Shown one piece after another: positions 51,720 through 60,210 of a stretch of DNA of 60,210 nt. The first letter of the stretch is position 1, and each line of letters starts with the position of its first letter. The notes beneath the pieces were generated by a model. It saw only the letters and a program-made list of their open reading frames with translations. It was not told where the DNA came from and ran no database searches. Source of the stretch: Synechococcus sp. AG-670-F04 (GTDB taxonomy: Bacteria; Cyanobacteriota; Cyanobacteriia; PCC-6307; Cyanobiaceae); NCBI GenBank assembly GCA_003211515.1, contig QCSN01000010.1, forward strand, positions 1 to 60,210, read 5' to 3'. A program made the position numbers and the translations under genes.

Positions 51720-53678
51720 TCAGCTCTCAGGGATGTATTCGTGCAATTTCCATTGGGCACCATCGCGACCAAAGATGTAGCGAATCGTGAGGCTCTCAGG
51801 CGCCGTGCTGCGCACGGTTTGTCCCGATGCATCGTTCGTCTGGTCTGAATAGGCAACTTGTGCTCGAACCTCAATCCGCTGCGGCTTGGTGCTCACGGTC
51901 TCCACCGCCGTCACCGATGCATTGATCACCTTGCTGTGATCAAACGAGGCATCCAGCGTCCGTTCATCCAGCACCCGGTTCACCAGCCGCTGCCGAGCCA
52001 CTGAGGGCAAATCAGCGGTTTGCAACGGATCCCCTGCCAACACCGCAGCCTTGCGGTCGAGCCAGGCCTGGATCAAAGCCTGAAGCTGTACATCACTGGG
52101 CTGGTCGGCCGTCAACGGCTTGAGCGCGAGCTCACGACCGGGCTCCGGTTTCAGCTTGGCCTGAGGTTGTGATTCATCAACAGGGCTCTGTGTTGCGATC
52201 GCCTCGATCTCAACCTCTTTCACTGCGGTCGCAGGAACAGGAGCCCTGGAACGCCAGTTCATCAAAGCAAAAGCAAGGGCACCGAGCACCACCACACCAG
52301 CCGCTGCGCCAACCACAACGTTGCGGGGAACGTCGATGTGGGGACGCTCCTCTTCATCGGAATCAGAGATCTCCAGCTCCTGAGCCTTTTCTTCTCCGGA
52401 ACTGGATAGCTCCACGGGATCGAGGCTCCAAGATTCCGACCACTCGCCGGGAGACGGCTCTGATACCAGAGATCGCCGCCCTGACTGGCGATCGAGACGA
52501 TCCACATAAGCCTGAACATCACGATCGGCGAACCAGGCATCGAGGTCGACATCACTGGCTTCCACATCCCGGTAACCCGGGAGAACGTCCCTTTCAAGCC
52601 AGGCGCGGCAGTATTCACACTCCGCCGCAAGTTGATCGCCGGGATGCTCCGCAAACCAGGTCTTCAACTCGGAATCGCGGGTAGCGAGGAAGTGTGCCGA
52701 GGCAGCGGCGACATTGCCCAGCAGCAGATCCAGACAGCCCAGCAAGGGCATTGGATCGAGATCGGGGTTGGTCAGTCCGTTGAGCTTGTCGCGGGCCTGC
52801 TCCAGATGTTCAGGTTTGCGCCGTGAAAAACCAACAGCGGCTAGGGCGAAAACAGCCAGGCAACCGGCTTCAACCGATCCTTGGTCGTGCCAGCTCGAAA
52901 ACAGATCAACCTGCTCCTGAACCGTGAGAAAACGTCTGATCTGCTTGAAAAAAGGTTCGAAATCCTCCTGAACCAGGCCACCGGCACTGGCCATGGGGTC
53001 GCCACTTCCCTCAAGACCACCCCGGTTGTCCACCAACTGCTTGAGCAGTTGCAGACCCTGCTGGTGGGACGTCTGATCACCGAGGTCCCTGCTGAGCAGA
53101 TCAAGGATCCTGTAGGGGAGCAAGCGCTCCAATTCCCGCTCGAGATTGCGCTGCTGGTCAGGCAGTTTTCCCATTCGTTGCTGCAGTTCGATGCCATCCC
53201 GCAGGAGCTGCGCCGCAGACTCGTAGCGCCTCTGGTCCTGTTCCTCGACTGCCGCATCACGGCAGGCCAAAGCTGCCAGAAGGGTCAGATCCGCCTCTCG
53301 ACCGCTTCCAAGAGCCGGTGCTTGCGGTGGCTGAAGACCCTGCCGCGCCATCTGGAAAGCTTCAAGGGCTGAATTGGCCTCCCAAAGCAGGATCAGACCT
53401 GCCGCTTCACTGCTTGCAGCCAGTTCGAGACCAACCGTGTCGTTGGGATTGTTCGAACTGAGATCGAGAAGAGCCGCTTCGTAATCGGCCCGCCGAACCG
53501 GGTCGGTGAGTAGGTCAGCGGACCGACGTAGCAACTCGGCGCGCTGCAGCAGCACTTCATGGGTGAAACCCTGATCAGGTGGGCTATCGCATCGGCTCTG
53601 GAGTTTTCTGAGAACCGTGTCTGCTTCAGCGGATGGACTGACACCCAGCAGGCGGAAGTGATCGATGGGCAGGTCCAC
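51720..53678 (-). CDS. zipN: ARC6/Ftn2-like cell-division protein (ZipN)
   Basis: The 652-residue protein starts with a divergent J-like domain (LPIDHFRLLGVSPSAEADTV) and a long helical region. A single membrane helix (VVVGAAAGVVVLGALAFALM) lies near residue 475. A C-terminal IMS/DUF4101 domain follows, with LQALIQAWLDRKAAVLAGDP, a beta-rich RIEVRAQVAYSD and WKLHEYIPES. That is the layout of cyanobacterial Ftn2/ZipN and plant ARC6, which tether FtsZ to the membrane and collect later division proteins. Divergent to pdhA, about 100 bases apart. Confidence 0.85.
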   Translation of the reverse strand: MDLPIDHFRLLGVSPSAEADTVLRKLQSRCDSPPDQGFTHEVLLQRAELLRRSADLLTDPVRRADYEAALLDLSSNNPNDTVGLELAASSEAAGLILLWEANSALEAFQMARQGLQPPQAPALGSGREADLTLLAALACRDAAVEEQDQRRYESAAQLLRDGIELQQRMGKLPDQQRNLERELERLLPYRILDLLSRDLGDQTSHQQGLQLLKQLVDNRGGLEGSGDPMASAGGLVQEDFEPFFKQIRRFLTVQEQVDLFSSWHDQGSVEAGCLAVFALAAVGFSRRKPEHLEQARDKLNGLTNPDLDPMPLLGCLDLLLGNVAAASAHFLATRDSELKTWFAEHPGDQLAAECEYCRAWLERDVLPGYRDVEASDVDLDAWFADRDVQAYVDRLDRQSGRRSLVSEPSPGEWSESWSLDPVELSSSGEEKAQELEISDSDEEERPHIDVPRNVVVGAAAGVVVLGALAFALMNWRSRAPVPATAVKEVEIEAIATQSPVDESQPQAKLKPEPGRELALKPLTADQPSDVQLQALIQAWLDRKAAVLAGDPLQTADLPSVARQRLVNRVLDERTLDASFDHSKVINASVTAVETVSTKPQRIEVRAQVAYSDQTNDASGQTVRSTAPESLTIRYIFGRDGAQWKLHEYIPES

Positions 53679-53778
53679 CGGAAGCTGGCTTCAAGTCGAC
53701 GGACTTTAGTCAGTGTCTGGGATTTTGCCCAATATCAATCCGCTGCCCCTTACAGTCAGCCCATGTTTTGAGACGGTT

Positions 53779-54867
53779 ATGGGTCAAGACCTCGCAGTCG
53801 AGTCCGCTCCTGTCACAACAGCGGCCGGCGGCGGTGCCCATGCCGAACGTCTGTCATCCCTGGTGACAACTGCGAGGGCCAGGATTGATCGCGAAACAGG
53901 ACTGGCCCTTTACCGGGACATGACCCTCGGTCGGCGCTTTGAGGACAAATGCGCCGAGATGTATTACCGAGGCAAGATGTTTGGGTTCGTCCACCTTTAC
54001 AACGGTCAGGAGGCTGTCAGCACCGGCGTGATCGGGGCGATGAAACGCCAGCACGACTGGTTCTGCAGCACATACCGCGACCACGTTCATGCATTGAGCG
54101 CCGGTGTACCGGCCAGGCAGGTCATGAGCGAACTGTTCGGAAAAGAAACGGGCTGCAGTAAAGGCAGAGGCGGCTCGATGCACCTGTTCTCGAAGGAGCA
54201 TCACCTTCTCGGTGGCTTCGCCTTTATCGCTGAGGGAATACCGGTTGCTCTGGGCTCCGCCTTCACCAGTCGTTACAAGCGAGATGCATTGGGAGACGAC
54301 TCAAGTGATGCGGTCACGGCAGCTTTCTTCGGCGATGGAACCTGCAATAACGGTCAGTTTTTCGAGTGCCTGAACATGGCACAGCTCTGGAAGCTTCCAA
54401 TCATTTTCGTTGTGGAGAACAACAAGTGGGCGATCGGAATGGCCCATGACCGGGCGACGAGTGACCCGGAAATCTGGCGGAAGGCCGGAAGCTTCGGTAT
54501 GGCAGGTGAAGAAGTTGACGGGATGGATGTTCTTGCCGTTCGTGCAGCAGCAGAACGGGCGATTGAAAGAGCGCGTGCTGGCGAAGGACCCACCCTGCTG
54601 GAATGCCTCACCTACCGGTTCAGAGGGCATTCCCTGGCCGATCCCGATGAACTGCGTGCCGAACAGGAAAAGCAGTTCTGGGCAGAGAGGGATCCCCTCA
54701 AGGCATTCGAGCGCGATCTCACGACGGCCGGACTGGTGTCAGCAGATGAGTTACGGGCAATCGAAAAGGAAATCGATGCCGAAGTCGGAGATTGTGTTGA
54801 CTTCGCTCTCTCAGCACCCGAGCCAGACCCAGAGGAGCTGACCCGCTACATCTGGGCCGAGGACTAA
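53779..54867 (+). CDS. pdhA: Pyruvate dehydrogenase E1 alpha subunit
   Basis: 362 residues from [13 protein letters not shown]. The thiamine diphosphate motif [20 protein letters not shown], the E1 alpha start [20 protein letters not shown], and [20 protein letters not shown] are all typical. [14 protein letters not shown] carries the conserved His/Ser loop. It decarboxylates pyruvate within the pyruvate dehydrogenase complex; the beta subunit is encoded elsewhere. The start was set at the conserved Met rather than at an upstream in-frame codon 66 bases before. Confidence 0.95.
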   Translation: MGQDLAVESAPVTTAAGGGAHAERLSSLVTTARARIDRETGLALYRDMTLGRRFEDKCAEMYYRGKMFGFVHLYNGQEAVSTGVIGAMKRQHDWFCSTYRDHVHALSAGVPARQVMSELFGKETGCSKGRGGSMHLFSKEHHLLGGFAFIAEGIPVALGSAFTSRYKRDALGDDSSDAVTAAFFGDGTCNNGQFFECLNMAQLWKLPIIFVVENNKWAIGMAHDRATSDPEIWRKAGSFGMAGEEVDGMDVLAVRAAAERAIERARAGEGPTLLECLTYRFRGHSLADPDELRAEQEKQFWAERDPLKAFERDLTTAGLVSADELRAIEKEIDAEVGDCVDFALSAPEPDPEELTRYIWAED

Positions 54868-54873
54868 GAAAGC

Positions 54874-55815
54874 TCAGATTCCACTGGGCAGTCTCCGCGT
54901 GAGATTCCGTAATTTGCGGAGCGCCTTCAGCTCAACCTGACGGACACGCTCCCTGGACACCTCCATCAGGCGACCGATTTCAGCAAGAGTATGGCGCTCA
55001 TTGCCCTCGAGGCCGAAACGGAGCCTTAGGACATGTTGTTCCTGATCGCTCAGATGGCTAAGCCAACGACCAAGTTGCTCATGGTGAATCCGTTGTTCGA
55101 CGATGTCGAGAGGCTCTTCGAGGGAGGAATCGGCGATCAGATCACCCAGGAAGCTTCGGCCCTCTTCCCCATTGACAGGAGCATCGAGACTGCTGGTCGT
55201 CAGAGCCTGGCGCAACAATGAATCCAGCTCGTCAAGGGGAATATCCATCGCCTCGGCAATCTCAACCCTGCTGGGCATCGCACCAAGCTTGTGGGCCAAG
55301 TCAAGGCTCACTTTGCGGATCGTTGTCAGCCGTTCGCTGAGGTGGACCGGAAGGCGAATGGTTCTCGACTGACAGGCGATGGCACGGGTCATGCTTTGAC
55401 GAATCCACCAGAAGGCATAAGTGGAAAATTTGTAACCCCGTGTTGGATCAAATTTTTCGACCGCTCGTTCGAGGCCTAGTGAACCTTCCTGAATCAGGTC
55501 AAGCAGTTCAAGTCCTTTGCCCTGGTATTTCTTCGCGACACTGACAACCAATCTGAGATTTGCCTTCATCATCCGTTCTTTCGCCCGACGCCCGATTCGA
55601 ATGATGCGACGATTCTTGCCGGTCAATTCGGTGTCGTCGAAGGTGCGCGAACCGTCTTCGGTCAGCTGCATCATCGCCTGAACCTGATTCCCAAGTTCGA
55701 TCTCCTCAGCCGGAGTGAGAAGAGGAATGCGACCAATGGTGGCCAGATACCAGCTAACAGGGTCGCTACTTCGCCTGCGCTGGGCATCCAGAGGTTTCGG
55801 AGCGGTGGAGACCAT
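54874..55815 (-). CDS. Group 2 RpoD-type sigma factor
   Basis: 313 residues. Region 1.2/2: DPVSWYLATIGRIPLLTPAE, RLVVSVAKKYQGKGLELLDL, then FSTYAFWWIRQSMTRAI (core and -10 binding). Region 3: SERLTTIRKVSLDLAHKLGA. Region 4: LAEIGRLMEVSRERVRQVEL (-35 helix-turn-helix). It lacks region 1.1, so it is an accessory, not the principal, sigma factor. Cyanobacteria carry several of these for light, circadian and stress programmes; the exact paralogue cannot be fixed here. Convergent with pdhA, six bases apart. Confidence 0.9.
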   Translation of the reverse strand: MVSTAPKPLDAQRRRSSDPVSWYLATIGRIPLLTPAEEIELGNQVQAMMQLTEDGSRTFDDTELTGKNRRIIRIGRRAKERMMKANLRLVVSVAKKYQGKGLELLDLIQEGSLGLERAVEKFDPTRGYKFSTYAFWWIRQSMTRAIACQSRTIRLPVHLSERLTTIRKVSLDLAHKLGAMPSRVEIAEAMDIPLDELDSLLRQALTTSSLDAPVNGEEGRSFLGDLIADSSLEEPLDIVEQRIHHEQLGRWLSHLSDQEQHVLRLRFGLEGNERHTLAEIGRLMEVSRERVRQVELKALRKLRNLTRRLPSGI

Positions 55816-56017
55816 GGAAACGCTCGTTTTGTGAGAGGACTTTCTTACGAACAGAAAGAAAAGCGGAGTGACTTCAACAACCTTTCAGATTCCAACGAGC
55901 AAATCGAAACAATTGCGATTTCCGTTGATTCGAAAACCGCGTCCCGATGAGGGCCAAGACATACAAATTCACGGAAACATGAGGCAAATCTTTCGATCGC
56001 TCATGTTGATTTACTCA

Positions 56018-57529
56018 TCAAGATTGATTTTTTTGACACTGCAAAGCCAGCTCTTCAAGACATCTGGCGATTGCACCTGCCGAGCTTGAGGGGCTCCGGC
56101 AAGCCGAAACCGCATGGAGCAGGGCAGCCGCTGCCAACGTTTCACCGCTTACAGCCTGACCAGCGGCCCGAGCCATCGCGCCCCAACCAGTTGCAAATCC
56201 GGCCAGTAGATCACCGAAGCCCGTTCGTGCCGCATAGCTGCAGGTTCCGCGCAGCAAGAGCGGTCCGGTCTGCGAATCGGCCACGACGGTGTGAGCACCC
56301 TTCAACAGAACCGTGCATCCGCTTGAACGGGCAGCAGTTTGCGCTTCATTCAGGGCATCAGCTCCCCCTTCGCCGAACAAACGCCTGAATTCAGCACGAT
56401 GGGGCGTCAACCAAGTTGGTGCTGAACGCGACAGCAACCAGGCCCGGCTGTCGGGGCTGGCAGCCAGCAGATTGAGCCCATCGGCATCGATCACCAGCAG
56501 ACCATCGAACTGCTGCAAGGGATCTGACCACTGATCCCAGATCGCTGGGTCCCTGCCGAGGCCAGGACCGAAAAGGACTGAATCCAAGCGTTGAAAACCC
56601 AGGTCTGCGGATCCCTCGATGCAGACCACCTCGGGCATCTGTTGCCAGAGGCTCTGCTCGATGACCTGAGGCACCACCGCCTTCAGACTGCCGCAGCCGG
56701 AAGCCAGGGCACCGCGAAGTGCCAGGGCAGCCGCTCCTCGATAACGATCACTGCCGGCCACGATCAATGTCCGGCCGCGTTCATATTTCATGGATATGAC
56801 GGACAGCGCTGGACTCGGAAGGCTGGCCAGATCATCCGGGCCGACACAAAGGGGTTGCTCGCGAGGCAGATCTCGAAGCTGATGGTGTGCCAATCCGAGA
56901 TCAATGCGTTCCAGATGTCCGATGTGGGGGAGGGCAGGATCCAGCAACAGACCTCGCTTCAGCAGCCCCACACACAGGGTCAAGACCGCACGGGCCGCAC
57001 GTCCGGCAAGGGGGCGGCCAGTATCAGAACAGAGCCCTGACGGGACATCGAGGCTCACCAGACGTCCCGGTTGAGCCGCATCTCTGGCCTCGAAAAGCGC
57101 AGCCAGAGCGTCAGGAAGCGGACGCCTCTGCCCCAGGCCAAAGAGTGCATCCACCCACAGGTCCTCAGCTGACGGATCCGGGCTCTCCTGCAACTGCGGG
57201 ACCCCAAGCCAGAGGACGTGACGAAGATGGGCCTGCGTGAGCTCCTTGCGCACCGGCAACGGGCACCAGATCGCAACAGACACACCTGCGGCATGGAGGG
57301 TTCGAGCCAACACAAGACCATCCCCTCCGTTGTGGCCGGGTCCAACCAGCACCACCACCCCAGGACGCAACAACTCAGGCCTAGCCAAAAGCCGATCGGC
57401 CATGGCCAGACCGACCTTCTCCATCAGGGCTGCCTGAGGCAGTCCACTCCTGAACAGGCCCTCCTCGAGAGCCTGCATCTGCGCTGCCTTTACCAGCAGG
57501 TGATCGGGATCAGCAGAGGGCCAACCCAA
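56018..57529 (-). CDS. nnr: Bifunctional NAD(P)H-hydrate repair enzyme Nnr
   Basis: 503 residues. N-terminal epimerase half (YjeF_N): [40 protein letters not shown] and [21 protein letters not shown]-terminal ADP/ATP-dependent dehydratase half: [20 protein letters not shown]-type strand, [14 protein letters not shown], and [15 protein letters not shown] with the catalytic Asp, where the usual GTGD is GFGD. It repairs damaged, hydrated NADH and NADPH. Separated from the sigma gene by about 200 bases holding no gene. Confidence 0.93.
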   Translation of the reverse strand: MGWPSADPDHLLVKAAQMQALEEGLFRSGLPQAALMEKVGLAMADRLLARPELLRPGVVVLVGPGHNGGDGLVLARTLHAAGVSVAIWCPLPVRKELTQAHLRHVLWLGVPQLQESPDPSAEDLWVDALFGLGQRRPLPDALAALFEARDAAQPGRLVSLDVPSGLCSDTGRPLAGRAARAVLTLCVGLLKRGLLLDPALPHIGHLERIDLGLAHHQLRDLPREQPLCVGPDDLASLPSPALSVISMKYERGRTLIVAGSDRYRGAAALALRGALASGCGSLKAVVPQVIEQSLWQQMPEVVCIEGSADLGFQRLDSVLFGPGLGRDPAIWDQWSDPLQQFDGLLVIDADGLNLLAASPDSRAWLLSRSAPTWLTPHRAEFRRLFGEGGADALNEAQTAARSSGCTVLLKGAHTVVADSQTGPLLLRGTCSYAARTGFGDLLAGFATGWGAMARAAGQAVSGETLAAAALLHAVSACRSPSSSAGAIARCLEELALQCQKNQS

Positions 57530-57572
57530 CAGAACGCTCCACGGAAGCTCACTATGGAAAGGTCAACCCCCA

Positions 57573-58739
57573 GTGCCAATGGATCCGGGCCTGACCGTCA
57601 CACCTGCCGGCAATGCAGCGCTTGAGCGGCTTCGGCAGTGGCCCGGAGAACACAGCGTCGCCGTCGGTCTGTCCGGAGGCGTGGACAGCTCCCTGACAGC
57701 CGCCCTGCTGGTGGAGGCCGGCTGGAGGGTGGAAGGGCTGACCCTCTGGTTGATGAGTGGGAAAGGGTCCTGCTGTGCGGAAGGCCTGGTTGACGCAGCA
57801 GCAATCTGCGAACAACTCGGCATCGCCCACCACGTGGTGGACACCCGTGAGACATTTCAGAAAGAAATTGTTAAGCGACTGGTAGAGGGGTATCGCCATG
57901 GCATCACGCCACTGCCCTGCTCCCAGTGCAATCGATCCGTGAAGTTCGGACCAATGCTCGATTGGGCCATGCATGAACGAGATCTGCCGCGGATCGCCAC
58001 AGGGCACTACGCACGGATCCGCCACGGCGGGAGCGACGGCCGGCACCAGCTGCTGCGTGGTCTTGATACCCACAAGGACCAGAGTTATTTCTTGTATGAC
58101 CTGCCGCAGCACGTGCTCGGCCGCATCGTCTTTCCCCTGGGAGAACTGACCAAACCGGACACCCGCAAGGAAGCCGCACGCCATGGATTGCGAACGGCAA
58201 GCAAACCTGAAAGTCAGGATCTCTGCCTCGCCGAGCATCACGGCTCCATGCGCGACTTCCTCGACACCTATCTGCCACCTCGACAGGGAGAAATCGTCCT
58301 CGCCGATGGAACGGTGCTTGGAGAGCACGATGGGATCGAACATTTCACCATCGGCCAGCGTCGCGGGCTTGGTGTGGCCTGGAGAGAACCGCTGCACGTA
58401 ATCCGGCTGGATGCGGCGATGAACAGAGTCGTCGTCGCGCCCCGTGCCGATGCCGGTCGTTCCAGTTGTGAAGTGGGAGCAGTGAACTGGGTCTCCGTTG
58501 ATCCACCCGCACACGCCGTCGACGTGGAGGTTCAAGTGCGTTATCGAAGTCTGCCGGTGGCCGCTCGTCTGACACCGCAGACAGCGCAGGATGACGACAG
58601 TCAACGTGGTCGTCCCTATCGCTGTCGTCTCGACTTTGCTGAGGAACAGTTCTCGATCACACCGGGGCAAGCAGCCGTGTTTTATCGAGGTGACGTCGTT
58701 CTCGGAGGCGGCCTGATCAGCCGCTCAGACAGACCGTGA
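57573..58739 (+). CDS. mnmA: tRNA 2-thiouridylase MnmA
   Basis: 388 residues. PP-loop [20 protein letters not shown], catalytic Cys region [20 protein letters not shown], and HYARIRHGG plus [20 protein letters not shown]. The second catalytic cysteine lies in [17 protein letters not shown]. It thiolates U34 of tRNA Lys, Glu and Gln. An internal ATG two codons on is an equal start. Divergent to nnr with about 45 bases between. Confidence 0.95.
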   Translation: MPMDPGLTVTPAGNAALERLRQWPGEHSVAVGLSGGVDSSLTAALLVEAGWRVEGLTLWLMSGKGSCCAEGLVDAAAICEQLGIAHHVVDTRETFQKEIVKRLVEGYRHGITPLPCSQCNRSVKFGPMLDWAMHERDLPRIATGHYARIRHGGSDGRHQLLRGLDTHKDQSYFLYDLPQHVLGRIVFPLGELTKPDTRKEAARHGLRTASKPESQDLCLAEHHGSMRDFLDTYLPPRQGEIVLADGTVLGEHDGIEHFTIGQRRGLGVAWREPLHVIRLDAAMNRVVVAPRADAGRSSCEVGAVNWVSVDPPAHAVDVEVQVRYRSLPVAARLTPQTAQDDDSQRGRPYRCRLDFAEEQFSITPGQAAVFYRGDVVLGGGLISRSDRP

Positions 58740-58816
58740 CATCCAGGCGGATCCTGAAGACAGGATCACACGGTGGTGATCGTCGGCAGACCTGACAAGA
58801 CTCTTTAATCGGCCCG

Positions 58817-60210
58817 TCATCCATCTCCACCTGGTGGATATTTCCCCGCACCGCCCTCGGCTGCACTGGAATCCGTTCCGTAGCTCAAGAACGGGCGACT
58901 CCAGCCGATCAACGCGATCAGGAGCGCAGCCAGTAAGGGACCCTCCCGCCATCGCACGTAAAAGGTCTGTTCCGAGCGCAGTTGAACCTCGGCACGGGCC
59001 ACCCCGCCCAGCTCAGGTGCCAGAAGAAGCTCCACACGGGAATCACCCCGGATCATGGCCGTAGGACCTGTATTGGCCACACTCAGAAGATCCCGCCCTG
59101 TTTCGATCGCGCGGAGCTGGGCAAGGGCGAGGAACTGATCCTGAAGCAGGATGGGATAGGGATCGAGATTGGCAATCGCCAGCAGCCAGCGGGCACCTGA
59201 AGCGGTCGCTGCAGCCAGAGCGCTTCCATCACTGATCTCATAACAGATCGCCGCGCCTCCGGGTGGATCAAACCCATCAAAGAAGCGTGAGGGCAGACCC
59301 GGGTGAAGACCACCAACAGCAGAAAGGCCCGAGAACATGCCCAGCGGCAGTGTTGGTAGCGCTTCTCCAAGAGGAACCAGCCGGTGTTTATCAAGAAGCA
59401 CAGCGTCACCGCCTCCCGTTGAAGCGCGCAGCAGCAGGCTGCTTCGCTGCTCACCCCTGACCCAGCGAAAACCGCCACCCAGCAGAGGAATGCCATGCGC
59501 AGGCATGTCCAAGCCACCCTGGGACGGCAGGGTTCCCTCCGGGACCACGAGCGCCTCCGCGTCCATGGCCTCCGCTTGCAGCAGGGCATCCCTGATCAAA
59601 GCTGGCAATCGCCGCTGTCGTTCAGGGTTGAACTTTTCACGTGTCGGGATGGCCGATTGCCAGGCCGCCAAAGCCAACGAGTCGCTGGACTCCCGCATCG
59701 AAAGAAGTGACGCGGCTCCGAGTCCATGCAAAAGGACAAGGCTCGTGACGGTCACCCCCGCCCATGGGAGAAACCGGCGTCCTGTGACTGCCGCCCACAG
59801 TCCCCAGCCAAGGATCAACTGAACGGCGGCAAGGCCGCCTGCACCGATCCAACCAGCGAGCCCAGCCAAGGCAGGATCAGCCGGCATCGCACTCCCTCCC
59901 ACACCAATCCAGAACAGCGGTCCAGCTGATAGCCAGACTTCCACCAACCCCCAGAGGCAGGCCAAAACGGACACGCACCAGAAGGCACCGCCATGGTTGA
60001 GTCTGATCGGGCGCCAACGCAGCAGACGCTTCGCCAACAACGACCAACAGCAAAGAAGCAGCGCGGCGCACACTCCACAGAACAACCAGATTGCAATTGC
60101 AATCGGCAAGCTCAAGGGGGCAGGAACTCCCATCCAGGTGAGCGGATGCAAGGCCAGGAGCCAGCGATGGCTGATTAGTACAGCAATCAGTCCCCATCCA
60201 GCCGCCAGGC
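58817..60210 (-). CDS. lnt: Apolipoprotein N-acyltransferase, 5' end beyond window
   Basis: The C-terminal nitrilase-type domain shows the catalytic triad: Glu in LVVPEGTLPSQGG, Lys in VLLDKHRLVPLGEA and Cys in GGAAICYEISDGSA. Several N-terminal membrane helices (PIAIAIWLFCGVCAALLL, VWLSAGPLFWIGVG and others) precede it. The frame stays open to the right edge of the window (RWLLALHPLTWMGVPAP before the first Met in view), so the N-terminus is missing. Full-length Lnt is about 500 residues, fitting the 465 seen. It adds the third acyl chain to lipoproteins. Confidence 0.92.
   Translation of the reverse strand, partial: LAAGWGLIAVLISHRWLLALHPLTWMGVPAPLSLPIAIAIWLFCGVCAALLLCCWSLLAKRLLRWRPIRLNHGGAFWCVSVLACLWGLVEVWLSAGPLFWIGVGGSAMPADPALAGLAGWIGAGGLAAVQLILGWGLWAAVTGRRFLPWAGVTVTSLVLLHGLGAASLLSMRESSDSLALAAWQSAIPTREKFNPERQRRLPALIRDALLQAEAMDAEALVVPEGTLPSQGGLDMPAHGIPLLGGGFRWVRGEQRSSLLLRASTGGGDAVLLDKHRLVPLGEALPTLPLGMFSGLSAVGGLHPGLPSRFFDGFDPPGGAAICYEISDGSALAAATASGARWLLAIANLDPYPILLQDQFLALAQLRAIETGRDLLSVANTGPTAMIRGDSRVELLLAPELGGVARAEVQLRSEQTFYVRWREGPLLAALLIALIGWSRPFLSYGTDSSAAEGGAGKYPPGGDG

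Overview
The window looks like a chromosomal segment of a marine Synechococcus (picocyanobacterium). The right third is a compact, mostly GC-richer housekeeping block: era, a Bax-inhibitor-like gene, phoH, rpsP, ffh, an ARC6/Ftn2-like division gene, pdhA, a group 2 sigma factor, nnr, mnmA and lnt. The left part and middle contain genes typical of this group: cp12, DUF4278 proteins, a DUF1651 remnant, a plant-type ferredoxin and many very small conserved-looking proteins. These assignments come from protein motifs read by eye; no database search was run.

Layout. 1-6.5 kb is a gene-poor accessory stretch with tiny genes, cp12, a LuxR-type regulator, a 17-bp tandem repeat and at least two decayed genes. 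6.49-25.14 kb is an integrated element of about 18.6 kb, almost entirely on the minus strand. It interrupts a second LuxR-type regulator inside its DNA-binding domain; the 5' part lies at 5910-6506 and the 3' part at 25131-25258. 25.3-43.4 kb is again sparse, holding small secreted or membrane proteins, an RTX metalloprotease, a DCC-family protein, a uridine-kinase-like protein and ferredoxin, separated by long gaps with relic genes. 43.5-60.2 kb is the housekeeping block; lnt runs off the right edge.

The integrated element is the main discovery. Read in the direction of its genes (right to left) it has a tyrosine integrase next to the right junction, a prim-pol/VapE-type helicase, and two opposed clusters of a GGTAGTC iteron around an AT-rich spacer (a likely replication origin). 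Next come a cargo block of secreted and RTX-like proteins with repeated 5' leaders and repeated 3' ends, an orphan 580-codon ORF, and a complete T7-type single-subunit RNA polymerase. A run of small genes follows, ending in a protein resembling the T7-family small terminase. No capsid, tail, portal, large terminase or DNA polymerase gene is recognisable. A perfect 15-base repeat whose minus strand contains ATAGGGGATA lies upstream of two operons and is followed each time by a potential RNA hairpin, the arrangement expected of promoters for the element's own polymerase.

Working model (inference): a phage-satellite-like or strongly reduced podovirus-derived element with its own integration, replication and transcription, which may rely on a helper phage for capsids and direct packaging through its own small terminase. 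Several element genes carry internal stops or frameshifts, so it may be partly decayed.
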